Below are positions 1-13,500 of a stretch of DNA of 64,000 nt, in pieces; position 1 is the first letter of the stretch, and each line of letters starts with the position of its first letter. This stretch comes from Mesaphorura yosii (taxonomy: Eukaryota > Arthropoda > Collembola > Poduromorpha > Tullbergiidae). The position numbers and the translations under genes were made by a program. Below the pieces are notes generated by a model. The model did not search any database and had not been told where the DNA came from. It saw only the letters and a list, made by a program, of their open reading frames with translations. The stretch spans positions 1 to 64,000 of the forward strand of contig WIXG01000157.1 in NCBI GenBank assembly GCA_009869945.1. Direction: 5' to 3'.

Positions 1-228
1 GGTTGCCCCCCCCCCCCTAATTTATTCATACTTTAGTTTTTAGTTCAGTTCGATGCAATGTCTTAGGAGAAATTGTCTTTCAATAAACGCTTAGTTGAGT
101 GGTGAATGTCTTACGAGTGAGATCTCCGGAACTCAATGCCTTTGTTTTGTTACAATAATTTTGAAAATAAGTTTGTAGTTTAATTAGAATTTTGATTACG
201 ACTAATATTGTCAGATGTAACGGAAGAT
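1..228. other. 3' flank of the HECTD4-like gene, with poly-C tract
   Basis: This stretch lies beyond the HECTD4-like stop codon and holds its 3' UTR. A run of 12 C occupies 6-17 and may be a true homopolymer or an assembly edge. A minus-strand AATAAA lies at 21-26. A plus-strand AATAAA at 82-87 could belong to a converging gene whose body lies left of the window. No coding exon is visible. Confidence 0.5.
21..26 (-). terminator. Candidate polyadenylation signal of the HECTD4-like gene
   Basis: TTTATT on the plus strand reads AATAAA on the minus strand, about 200 nt downstream of the stop codon at 229-231. The implied 3' UTR of about 0.2 kb suits this compact gene. Confidence 0.5.
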
Positions 229-1583
229 TCAACCAGACAGCGGATCGTCTCGGCTGTTACAAGCAAAGAGCACCTGCTCCCTTGTGATTTGGTACGATGA
301 GTAAGGAGGCAGTCGAACCAAAAATAGACAAGTTTCCGCTCGAATCGTTTGCTTGTCGATGTACTCGCGACTTGCGTTGGAGGGCAGTGCGATGGGTGCG
401 ATTTTCATCGGGAAGGGTGGCACATGAACTTGGTTAATGGCTTTCACTTCTCCGGTTCTATTTTGACATGGGCATGTAATTGGCAACCGTTCTTGATTCG
501 TGGCGAACTTGATGAAATTCTTCAGTTCTTGTGGGCTCATGGATTCAAGCACAGCCCAAAAGTACAAAATATGCAGGTCGTGGTCGCTGATTCCAACTTG
601 ATAATGCGTGTGAGACTGGAAAGATTACAAATACATGTTTCCTTGAACGGAAATATGACTGTCGTGCATAACTGCGCACCTTCAACAAAGCCAAATTAAT
701 TTGTGGAGATCCTGAAATGCGCAACTCCAAATGAGGAGATGTAAACACGTTGAAAAACAATGGAAGAGGAACGACGGTTGACAGTCCAGCGAGAATCATC
801 CGGACGCGATTCGACGATAACAATTCTCTGTTCCTCAATTGCTTCAGAAGTTCGATGAACAGCTCCTTGTTTTCCAGGCTGCTTAAAACAAATGAGCTGT
901 TCTTCTTTGAATTCTTATAGACGAGTTAGCATGCATAAGGAGGAATGAACAAACCTGACGCTCAGGGCGGAACCTCCAGAGCACAGGACAACCATTGAAT
1001 CTCTGTCCATTGACGGCCATTCAAAGGTACACGTACCATTGTCCGTTAAAACAGCTGCAATCAGCTCCGGTGTGTCAACCTAAACAAATGTACGTCACAG
1101 GTGTCACCCACTAGGCTCTCAAGCACAATATTTCAAGACCAAATACCATTTGCAGAGATTTAATGAGAGATGATGTGAGTATGTCAGCTTCGGCCAGGTC
1201 ATCCGTGTCATCGTTAATTTCTTTAGGCGAGCAGAGAAGCGAGCGCCATGTTGCAGAAAGTAGTTGAAGTGGCAAAGGTGTATCAGATCGAATACAAATT
1301 CCAAGGAACTGAAATTGAAAATATTCCAATGCAGGAGCAGTCACTAAATCTCAATTTCTTAATGGAATGAATAGTGTACCTTTCCGAAATATTGCAGCAG
1401 TTTTTCTTCACCAATAAATAAGGGCCCAGGTCGCAGCACTAATGTGTCCTTGTCTCTTCCAGCGTCTGAACTTGGACATTTGACCAAAACATTCATGGGC
1501 GAGTTCCGCAATTCGTCGGCCGACGATGAAATAAAGTGGCGGAAAGAGCCAACTGAACCATGCGAGTACCTCCGTTTATTTAA
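229..1583 (-). other. HECTD4: HECT catalytic domain of the HECTD4-like protein
   Basis: The C-terminal 350 or so residues (about 4245-4603) form the HECT domain, spread over five exons. Recognisable blocks are FGKFLGICIRSDTPLPL in the N lobe, the FW..LESM segment, and the C-lobe signature ETCLFLVRLPPYSS. The cysteine codon at 328-330 (about residue 4571) aligns with the catalytic Cys of the family signature TCxxxLxLPxYxS, so the enzyme should be active. The domain closes with DDPLSG and a TGA. Confidence 0.85.
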
Positions 1584-4500
1584 TATCGGGAAAACATCAT
1601 CAGCACTTATGAACTTACTGGTTCCAAGAACCTCCTCTCCGCTGTATTTGACCAGCATTGGCAAGGGGGGATCACTTCCACTGTTTGGAGGGACTACAAC
1701 AGAGTGAATAAAGTAGAAATTGCAGTTGGTCAAATCCGTAAGAGGTTCAATATTACCAGTGAATGTAAGCGACGGAAAGTGTTCGAGCTGCACAAAGCCT
1801 TTACAAAAACTTGTGCTTGCGCCTGTCTCGACTGCTTTTCCAATAGATTGTACAGGATCCAAGATGACATCGGGCGGAGCAAAATCTGATGATCTGAAAG
1901 CTGAATGCTGCAGCACTTGCGAAAGGAACTCGTCCTAAATCGGATTAGAGAGTGACATTCATCTCTGCAGTACGGCACAGTGTTGACTGGAATTTCGTGG
2001 CCCATATTTCACCTTTGTGTGGAAGAAGAGAAGATGGCGAGCGTCATGAAGCAATGCCCCGACGCTTGACTTGTTAAAGGAGCCATCGTGAAGCGGAAAA
2101 TACGGAAGCAAGTTTGCCAGGACATTCGTGTTCAGAAATTGCAGAATGCAGCATCTTGCCCGGATGAATTCTAGCGGGACGTCTGCATATAAAATAGTAT
2201 TTAATAGCTTTTGCTCCACTCATAGACGCATAAATGCACTCTTACTTCTCAACGCCTGGTAACTTGGATCCATCAACTGGGTTTCTTCAAAGTAGATTTC
2301 ATGAGGATGAATAGACTCTGGTGGAATTCTCAGGACTTGGGCCAGGTTGTCCATGTAAGTCACAAGCGCAGCGTCCTGCTCTTTCGTCCATTCACCGCTA
2401 ACCATGGAATTCGCCAGGTGTCTTATATCGGATACTTTTGTTCTGTCCAAGCGTATATCGAATCCTATACTCAGAAGTCCCTTCCATAGACCGTAAATGT
2501 TGTCCTTTCCAAGCACAGCGCACCATTGAATAAATTCTGATTGTGTGAGGCTCAGTGTGTCGTTTGCTTTCAATTCCTGAAAGTTTTGAACTGTCGTTGT
2601 CCTGAGCCCAGGTTCCTTTCGCATGGATCGGCGGCTTCTTTCGCGCAATAATAAATCAATTAATTGAAACAGTCACGACTTCTGAGTACTTCTTCCTATT
2701 AAGGCTTACTTTGTTGCATTTGGCTGAGGAGCAGTCTCGAAATCCCATGGCCAACCTTCGTCTTTGGAATCAGCATTTGTGAAAACAGCTCGTTTCTGGC
2801 CAAACCTTTTCAGAACGTCCTTAACATAGTCTTCAACAGTGCAATTTTTTGGTTTAACGCTTTCAACAAAGGGGAACATCAAGTTGTCTTTATCCTACAA
2901 GAAGAGAAAAGTTGGTAATCTAATTTTTCATGCTGAGTAATTCAGTAATTAATACCTTGTTCAGCAAATGGAAGGCATTAAGACAGATTGCTGTTGCATT
3001 TCCGGTTGTTTGAGTTTCGCCAATGTAGCCCAGTCTTTCATTTGTCGCATAGCAGGTTGTGTAAATGTATGAAAGCTCGTCTTCGCACCTGCTTGACATT
3101 TTGTCCTTGTCGCCTTTATCAAATATCTGCGGAAGATTCAGCAAAACAATGAACAAGCCCAGCGCAATTTTGAACAGCAAAGTTTACCTTTGATCGCAGA
3201 AAGCAGATGAATGCGACGTCTGCCCTTCGCTCGCCAATCTCAAGAGCCGGTGAGATTTGGTACACATCGACAGAAGGGTACAAAATGTAGTTCTCAATCG
3301 GATACCAAGTTCGATTTCTCTTTAAAATTTCGAAGGCTTCTGACTTTGTGCAGCTCGAGCGAATTTCAATGACCGCATCGTTTGTATCTTCCGAAACCCA
3401 CAGCTCATTCGCGTAAAGTCCACCAGTTTCATTAAGTCCACGAATGATCGACGTTTCGACGGACATTTGGTGAATGTCATGAGGAACTCCACAGATTACA
3501 AACAGTCTGCTGTGGTTTGTCCAGTCATTCATGCTGCGCAGGACGTCAGGTAGAATTCTTTCAACCAGCTGAAATAATGTTAAGATGCATTCGAACTATT
3601 GCTCCATTCATCGTTTGCTAAAAGATCAAATTGACTACCTCCAATGATTCCGACGCCATGTCGTTGCGAACAAATATTCTCAAAAGAGCGTACGAGAGAA
3701 GAATTTTATGAAACCACGAGAAGATTGCATTCTGCAAGAAGCTTTCCTCCTTCGTTAAAGCCATAACAGATACTGGTCCAGTTGGTTTGACTTGTCTTTT
3801 TGCAGCCGAGCTGATGTAATTTTCAACTGCAAGGTTTGAAGACTGTCTTCCCTGTCGTCGTGTCAGGTTGTCCAGCGTTTTCCTACGATCAGGCTTCAGT
3901 GGCGGTTTCTTCGCCTGCTGTTGAAGTGCGGACACTTTTCTGCCAAGAATTGACTGGCCTGCTTTGCTTTTCTCCGTATTGGACGCTACATTGTTGCCTC
4001 CAGTCGATGCCAAACTTGTTGGGCTGATTCTTTTCTCCGGAGTTTGTATTGGCGATGCTTCCAGGCTTGTTTCAGGTGTCGGCGGCTTGCACCAAGTATC
4101 GTGGATCTAAATTACGAAGCCCGCCATGTATTTGCTTGGGAATATAAAATTAGCAACGGGTCACTCACGGAGGTTAATGACACGCATAATTCAATCAAAC
4201 TCTGCAAATATGACGATAACGGAGTATAAAAGCTTCCATGTTTGCTTTCCGATGAAATTTTAGGGGTTGCTGAAGCCCCAATCGCTATCGACCTCAGTGA
4301 CGCAGTGATCCCACGCACTGAACCGATTCTTGACAAAATTGTTAAAGGCAAACTCTGCTCAGAAATTATGGTTGCGTCTGTTGATTTCAGCGTTGATGTC
4401 AACGGTAACTTCATTTCTTTGTTGTACAAGCACACGAGTTCCACGAAGAGTTCTCTGACGAATGCAGCATGGCTCGAATAAAACTCGCTGATTAGTGTGA

Positions 4501-7500
4501 CATCATCAATTTGATTCAAGCCATCGGAGATTATCAAGTACAACCAGTCCTATTAAATTAAAACAGTAATAAAATGGCGTACCCAGAACTCCAATCTTTT
4601 CCAACCTTCGAAACGTCATTTACCTTTATGAATGGTGATAAATACTTGGTTTGAATAAAGTTTGATACATTGGAAATCAAGTTCAAGATACTGCGAGGCG
4701 AAATCTTGTCCTTGTGATGGTAGGAAAATTTAAGAAACGTTTGGCAAAAGGAAACTGCAACAGGGAATTGCGCTGGAATTCCTTGAATTTGGAGGACATT
4801 ATCTGGTAAGTTGAAAGAAAGTTGGTAAAAGGATCTGCGCGTGATCTAAAAATGGGTAATAATCACATTTTATGCTTACCTTTCAAGCCGGTTCCGGTGA
4901 TCTTGCAAGACAGTCTCTCTGTTGGAGCCATGATTGCTGGGAATGGATACTTGTGTCGTGACATTGAACTTGTCGGGCTGTCACTATTGTGGAAACCGTG
5001 CAACAGTCGAGCAGGATAGCATGCCAAAGGATACATTTTAAAATCGCTCCCGTTGAAAGCACGAATGTGAACACAAGGTTCTCCAATACTTAATGAAGTA
5101 TTCTTTGGATTCGGGTGACTGAAACCTACAATAGTGAACGCTGAATCTGGCACCACAACTTCGACTTCTTTGTCGAGGTGCACTTCCGTGGATGGGAAAC
5201 TTTCGTTTGTAACCTGAATGGAAATAATATTGCACGTTAGAGTTTCATACTTACAGAATTCAGAGAAATTACCTCAAAAACCGAACAAACGCGGTTCACG
5301 AGAGCATTGACAATATCATCTCCTTGTGATACAGCAAATTCTACTGCACTCGACAGTTGCTTAAGAAGCGTATCCGGATCACTGGAATCATTTAATTAAT
5401 CTGCGAGTACGGTATTCAATTTGGCTCATACGCACGCCGAAGGTCGACTAACCTGTAAAATAAGGAAGACGGATTCCGTGGGTTCGTCAGAACTTCCAAC
5501 GACGGAATCCCATATTCAAGATTCCACGAAAACAAATCGCCATTGGACGGCATTCCTTTGAAGTTCGCTTGTGATCTCAGCTAGAGTTAATTAAGATAAC
5601 ATTTTAGTTGACTGATTTTGAAATTCATTGGCATTTTCAAACTCGAACCAGTATGGCCTCAAAATCAAGGGAAGAATGCTCGCCTGGTTTCAATGAACTA
5701 CTGTCACCGTAAGCGTCCAAAATGGTCAATAACGAGTCTCTGCAGTAGAATCGACACAAACTCATCTCTAGTGTGACCAAGCTCCTGCAAGGAATAAGAA
5801 CTTATAATTTCCTAAAAATCTGCCCGAATGGTTCAATGGGAATTGTGTTACGTGTCTTACGAATGCAGCTTGGACAAATTTATTCCTTTGGGCTTCCTGG
5901 CAGATGACTTTTGCTTCGCTCGTTCCAAGAACTTCAACGGATACCAAAACCTGGTCAATACACCCTCAGTTGGAACGTACGCTTCCACAAGAACCAACTC
6001 GTTGTCCTATAAAACGAGAGAAAATTGTAAATCACGTTCCAGTCATGAATACGAATTTGCACTTCAATTCTCATATACCACGTCAAGTTCCAGAACATCT
6101 CCTACTAAGCCAAATGTGGATAGCATATCGCGAACGGCGAAATTCGGAAGCACAGACTCCGAATCATTGCTTGGCAAATTCCGAATAGCTACATGCATGC
6201 CAGCGTGCACTTTCTTCATAGTAAACTTGCGAGTCTCCTCAATTATTTCTTCAATTGTTGGAAAGTGAAGATCATGTGGCATCGTTGAACCTTCTTCGTA
6301 AAGATATTCAACTGTTTGTCTCGCGATGTCCGCCATTCCAAGCAACAGTGCACCTCGAATTTGATCGAGACCTTCACGCCTAACAGAGCAGGGCAAATTC
6401 GGAAATATTAAGCCCCATCGTTTCAGCAGTTCATGACAATATTTTATTATGGCTTGCCTTTCAGATTCATTTCGAAATCTTCTGCGAATAATTGGAAACA
6501 CTTTAGCTTCCCAAGCTCTCACTAAAAGCTCATTAACATCTTCTTGTCCCTCAGGCAAAGAGGATCCGATCGTCTGCCCATTATTCTCTTCGGAAGCACC
6601 GGCACACTGGCACGTTGCGCGTGGTCCAGAAAACACACGAATGTCGTGCGTGGAGGATGGGCTCAAATGGTACTCCATGGAAGACGAATGACTGTACTCT
6701 GAAATGAAGGAAACGATCAGTTCCTCAGTGCAGAGATTACACGCGATTTACGAAAGGTCGATCTGTGGATACCGAAAGGTCTGACCACCTTCGCAACAAT
6801 CTTGTGATTATTTGCGGAGCTGTTACTCATTTCCGAGACTGCTGCAGCCGAGCCTCCAGACACACCAACCTGAATAGGTGCTCGAATAAATTCTATTGGT
6901 ACTCTGTAAGCACAATAATAATATTACAAAATTGCTCAAACTTTCCAAATCTACAAAATATTCTACCGATTTTGGACATCTGGTGTGGACGAATTATTGG
7001 GAGTCCCAAAATCCTCATCTTCAAGACCGATTTCTTCGTCTTCTACCCTTTGTCCAGTATGAAATGAACCGGCGTCTTCGACGTCCATTACATTCAGTAC
7101 GACCATATTGTTCCTTGGAGCAACTCCCGTGAAGATGTTATGACTCGACGTGCCGGGAGCTGGCTCCGAATCGTCATCCACATCTGGTTCCTCTTCCTCC
7201 GCTGCTTGAAATGCCACTTCACTCTCTGAGTCTGACTGCTGAATGTGAGGGAACGGATACATGAACGTGTTTTCATCAGGTTCTTCAGGGGCGCGTCGGT
7301 TCGAAAAGTCCAAGAGAGATTCCTCGGAATCTACAGAATTGCACATTACACACAATCAACGGCGGTAGCAGAATTAAGAATCCAGCAGAAGGCAGAAAAC
7401 TACCTGAAAGTATGGCAGGGCGTCCATCGGACGGACGGAACGGATTTCCAGAAGTTGACCGATTGATAGGGGCTGTAGAAGCTAAACCACCATTTCCCAG

Positions 7501-10500
7501 TCTATTTCCATCTTGATAAGCGAAAGGTTTGCTGCCAAAGTTCGCAACAACTTCGGCGTTGGTTTTTTGTAAATGTACACAAGGCCAGTATGTTGAACTG
7601 CCCAAGTCGAGAAACAAGGTCGTTGCTTCTCGCACTCCATTCACAGTAACGAAGAGACGCCCTCTGGCATTGCTCCCTGTTGACGCAAGATTGGAGGGCA
7701 GCACAATGTTGGTGTATGACGCTTGTCTTGGTCTACTTCTGCAAAAGAAATAACGCCAATCATTCTACATCTGAAAGGCCTATTGCAGGCATCATACTGA
7801 TTGTACCTGGGTGGTAGTGGCGGAGCCCTTGGCGTTGGCACATGTCTCGATCCAAATGATACGACAGCTGAACGTCCTGGGGCTCCAGGAACCAGTTCCC
7901 ATCCAATTCCAATTTTATCCCCAACATTTGCAGTGTACTCAATCCGTTCCGACCGCCACGATGCGACGTTGTTGCCGGCATAGTGAGTAATGCATCCATT
8001 CGAATTTACCAAAACGGACCCGGCAGGAAATGTCCACGGGAGACGATCAGGATTCGACGAGGGCGGACTCGCTACGAAACCAATCGCACACCCCGCAATT
8101 GCATCATGCGTTACTTCGCCCAGATCTTTGATTTGGACCTCGAAGTACATTCCTTGGGCGGGAATGGTGGCATTTGCAGTCGCCAGCACACCACGTGGAT
8201 TTTCGATGGATATCGCGCCATCACCTGAGTCAAAGGCGTGCACTTATTCTGCATTCAGCACTGCCAAATCAGCTACGTGCACTTACCACAGTATTTGATT
8301 CCTGTGTAACCATTGGAGAATGCACAATTCTTGATAGGTGGATACTGTCGTCGGTAATCCCAATGGATACTCGGCTGTACTGATGATTTAAAAGGTCTTT
8401 GAGGTTTTGTGCTGTCCCGCTGGAGTAATCTTAATCCAGTCACTTGGCGCTTGACGCTTTCTAATCTGTCCGCAGGCTTGCATTCTTTTGCTAATGACTT
8501 CAAATTTTTCAGGATGTTCTCAGATTCTTCTGTCAGCTTGAAATGACTTGCGGTGTCTTGCAAACCATTTTCGATGCCAAGAAATAACTTAGAGAATATC
8601 GGATCTTTCAACCACAAAGAAAGTGCATGAGATGAGCGTGCTTTCAATTCTGCAACCAGTCTGACCAACGTAGCTGATGAATAAACTAGGTTAGAATCTG
8701 TTCCAAAGTTGTTGCCAGGACTTCCGGCTAACGAAGACTTCGCCAAAGACTGCAATTGACTGAACGAAGGTAGTTGCTGTTTCAAAGCGCATTCACCAAG
8801 TTTGGGTGAAGAGAGAAGCGATTTCAGGCAATTTGCGATTTGTTTCTGTGCTGGAATGCTAAGCTCCGGAAGCGGTGTCCAGAAAGTCGCCGTGTCGTTT
8901 TTAGGCGACAGCCGAGAAGTTGGAACCTTCAAAGTTTTCGATGGCATGCACTTGTCAATGCGGGGGCCTTGATTAGGCAGCACTTCTACCGTAGCTGTAT
9001 TAGTTACGTTGTCCAACTCAAGAACCGTAACCAGTACAGGTATGTTTGGCCATTTTTCTTGAAGAATGTCAAAATCGAGACCCTGCGTATTCTTGTCAAC
9101 AATCACCACAGAGCCTTCCTCGACGTTTTCTGTAAATGAACCCAAAACAGCCAGCGCGGCAATGGCCAGCCGAGCGCTGTACGCGAGCGAATCCACCTGA
9201 CTTCCAACGATTGTACTTTGCGATAAGCTGCATAGCTTCGTGTTTGGCTTTAACCAAGAGCAAAGTGAATCTTCAACAGCTTTCTTCCAAACCGCAGAGA
9301 CATCTTGATTGTATAAGTCTGGAGATTCTTCAACCCTGTTGCTGACTGGAGCAGAATAAAGTGTGTCTGTGCTGCTGCTCATTGAGACGAGATCATTCGT
9401 TGCTTCCTGGCCCGATCGTGAAGATAACAATGATCGTATGAGAGTAATAATTGATTTCGCCAAAGTCTGTGCAACTTCACCAGAGATAAACACTCGAGGT
9501 GGGTCGGTGGCTGATAATTTCGCATTCTTTGCTTTGCAGGCTGCTTCTGCAGATGCACTCCTCGGTAATGAGATGGACTCAACTGGTGGAAGTGTGTCAC
9601 TCTAAAATCGAACAAATGATTTTGTACTTTGTGTCATTTGTGATAAATAAGAAATTGTGGTGGGTGGTACCCTTTCCAACGAGACCGTGAAACCGATTTG
9701 AGCAAGTCGCTGGGCTTTTTGAGAAGCGGAGTCAGGAGCTTCGAATGGGAACACCAGAATTTTGCCATCCTTCTCAAATTTCGCTTCCATTTCCGCATGG
9801 TTAACGTTCGCAGGTCTAAAGTTGTCTTGTTCTGGCTCGAACAACGGTCGAAGTCGTGGGATTGTCTCGCTGTGAATAATCCAAACGTTCACCGTGACTT
9901 GAGACTCGTCTTTGCTGCATTTCCCATTCAATGAGCCTGAAAGCGAATTTAGCAGCTGAGGATTTCCACAGATTAGGAAATCTGCCAATCTTTCAAACAG
10001 AAGTGATGCGACGATATGCTGTGGACTTGAGTAAGCGTTGGAGGCCGTTCCGACACGTTTTCTAACTGCAGGAATACTTCCTTGTGGCAAATCGTCCAAG
10101 TGTAAGCTTTCAGCTTGCTGAAGGGCAATGCCGAGTAACCTCAGAATGATCGAAAGGAGTTTTGGCGAAAGCGTAGAATCTTGTAGTATGGCAAGCAAAC
10201 GTCCGATGCACGTACTTTGCTTCAGAATTTGGCACACCAGCTGACTGTCATGCAGTGAGTCCAAAAGACTTAAAACTTCCTGAATTAAATCAGTTTGTCT
10301 TGTGGAATTAGCTTGCTTCGGACATTTGGTAGACCGCAGTAAGTGATTTGCGATATTCAATGAGATTTTTGTGGTCAAAGAATTTGTTTGACTGTTGGAA
10401 GCTTCTCCCAAGTCGAAAGTGTTCCATGCTGAGCACCGGGATGCCAGCACCTGAAGCATTGTGTCCAAACATTAGAAACAGACAAATTAGACAAAAAATG

Positions 10501-13500
10501 TAGAACTCAAACCTGAAATGCAGCCCAGCCAAGCGTAGATGCTCGATTTGACAATCGTAATCTTTCTGTACTAGAAGTTGAGGTCCGGAAAGCGTGTAAA
10601 ATTTCACCGCTGGGGACTTGGTACGCGCACAAACGATCCACAAGTGAAAGCAAGCCACTCCGAACGAGGAGAGCTTCGTCATTCCTGAGTAAGAAAATAA
10701 ATAATGCGTCTGACTTCTAAGCAGGGTTAGAGGATGAAATCTACAATACCTTTTGTATGGCAAAAGGCAAAGCACCGCTATTGGCACCCGAAACAGAAGT
10801 GGTTTCTTCTCCGCAATTTCAACCACCAATTTTATGCATTGGCCAAACAGTTCATAAATTCTGTCATCATAAAATTGGCACGGTAAACTGCCTTCCTCTT
10901 CGCTGAATTTTGAAAGGACCATTGCAGCCATTTCCAGAGTCGCCGCATTCGGCAAGGAGAGTTTCAAGATTCTAATCAGGTTTTCCAATGCGAGGTACCT
11001 CTGCTTGGCGCGTCTCCTTCGCATCTGCACGGCCTCACGATAGTCATCAAAATTTGCAAGTGGTTTAGCGTTGGAGTGCAAGGAAAGGAGAAAATATGTC
11101 GTCCTCTTGATTCTCCCGCTGAATTCACCGAGTTCGCTTGTCCATTGAAGGATCGGATTGTCAGGAAAGCGTGAAGGATGTCGTTTCTCATCAGTTGCTA
11201 AGAATAAACACTTTCTGAAGGTCTCTTCTATTGCGTCTCCAGCACGGTGAAGTGAAGGTCTGATTCCTTCGGAGCAAAACGCGTCTGCAATGTTTCTGAT
11301 ATCGTGAAGCGTGTTCTCTTTGTGCTCGGGGTTAAAATCGACATGACAAATGTAGGCCAACTGCTCGATGCAATCCGTGTCAGCTTGGAACGAAGCATCG
11401 GAGAAGAAGAATTCATCCGCACCTTTCAGATTTTGCACGACATCATTGACTTCGTTCTCAAATCTCCACTGCAACTCAACGAGGGCCATGAGGTTTCGAA
11501 CAATTTTGTCAAAGATTTGAAATATTTTGGCGAGAAGCCGTCCACTCTTCAGCAGCAAGCGCGTGGCATCTGAATCTGGCGAATGAAACTGACTGATGTC
11601 GACATCCGTCAGACAGCGAAGGTACCCGGTGATAAAAAGTAGTTCCAACACCTCGGGTTTGATTTTCTCCCTGCTCAGAATTTCAAATTAAGAAAGAGAG
11701 AAAGAAATTAATCTCATTCTCATTGGCATTCCCAAATCGGGAAGTACGAAAGAACCTCATTCTGGCGCTCATTTGGGGTCGTCCAATACTTTCCGAGTTC
11801 CTTCGCAAAAATTCAATCTGCTCCTTCGAGATGAGGTTCAAAGAGTCATAATTTTGGCTTGCAGCGATAGGATTCCATTTGAAGCTATGAAAATCAGACA
11901 CGAATAGGGCAAGAAATACTAGTAGAATATTTTCGGCGCAGCCTTGTTTGTGTTAGTTCAATTCAATCTCAATCGTTTACTTTGCAAATGCAGGTTCAGC
12001 CAAAATCATTCCAGATTTTACTTCTGCATCAGTCAAATCATCTCCATCGATTAACTTAGAGTTCAAGTGTCGCATCAACTCGAGTATCGATATTGCAATT
12101 GAGTTCACCAGTCCGGTTTCGGGTAGAATATTTTTTGCTGCGTTTGTTTCTTGAGGTTTCAAGCCGGACGGAAGCGCAGACTCGAACTTTGGGTAAACTG
12201 TGAATCCGAAGCCCCAACATGCCTTGTCAGGTGTGGAGTGTTCCCTGGCACTTCGGGTTTCGAATAAGTAGGAGATCGTGTCGCCATCAACTGCTACCAA
12301 GTGACTGGGCCAATTGCCTGGAGTGTGCCCGCCAAACCCAAAACAGTTTCCCCCATATTCGTTTATGATTTTCCCAGTTCCGTGAGCATCTGTCATAAAC
12401 CACATGTGATATGTCAGTGAAGAAGTGCCAGGGCCATGATACCATTATCATCGCCACGTACTTGGAACGCCAGCATAAAGCACCAGCTTGTCGTACTCAT
12501 ATTGTGTCGCGCATTCTTGGTCAAACTTCACGTAAAGTCGACGAGCATTTGGAATTGTGATGGTTTCCTTCAGCTTCACGTTTTCCTTGAGTGGATGATT
12601 TGATTGAGCGTAGCGGCTCATGGTCCAGGGCACGGCGTACTTGGACAACAATGTCCAGTCATCTCCTGCAAAGTCTGATTCTTCACCGGGTGAATCAGGT
12701 CCAGCCGGTGGGTTCATTAAATGGGCGAGCTGTTCAAACACCTTGTATTTCAGCTACGCTACGCAAATAACATTCATATATCTTTCTTACATGTGATGTA
12801 ATAATACAAAAAGATACAAATTCTGATGACGCGGTCATCGCACAATGCTCGCAGTTTACTCTCAGCGTTTCTTGACTCAACAATGTCACAATTTTCGGGA
12901 TAATGAGCACAACCATGGACGCTTTCAGTGTATTCTCGATATCTAACGCATGAGACGACATTAAATTATCGTTATCAGGAGCATGTACATGATTCACTGT
13001 AATGCCTGTAATGCCAACTTACAGAGGTACGCATCATAGCTAAATGTGGTCGTATTTATCGACTGGACAACTTTTTGCAGAATTGACGTGGATGCGGACA
13101 CCACTAATCGCATAAGTCGCAAGGCCAAACTTGCCAACTCTTCGTTCAGTTCGTCTTTCAGCGGATTCAATCGCAGACTCCAGGATCTGAGCAGAAAGTT
13201 CATCACAACGTTCAGGTACATCGTCTCAGGAGTGATCACAGGCAATTCCTTCGCAGATCGTCCAAAGTCGGTGAAATAGTAGAATTCGTCGAACGCAGCG
13301 CACGTTTCGTTGGCCGAACTGTCGATCAGCTGTGAAAGATGCTCAGCGTCCAGCACATACTCGCAGCCTTCGGGGTAAAGCAGTCCATAATCTTGAAGTT
13401 TTGAAGTTAGTTGCTTTAGTATGACTTGGTTGATGAGCCGGGTCAATTGCTCTGTGCTTGTTGATGCTGTCCAAACATCTCTTGAGGTACTGTGGCCAAA

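Noticed and set aside
13006-13022. 17-nt 'intron' in the HECTD4-like gene implied by the nearest acceptor
   Set aside because: Too short for splicing. The acceptor near 12943 gives a normal 80-nt intron and keeps the frame.
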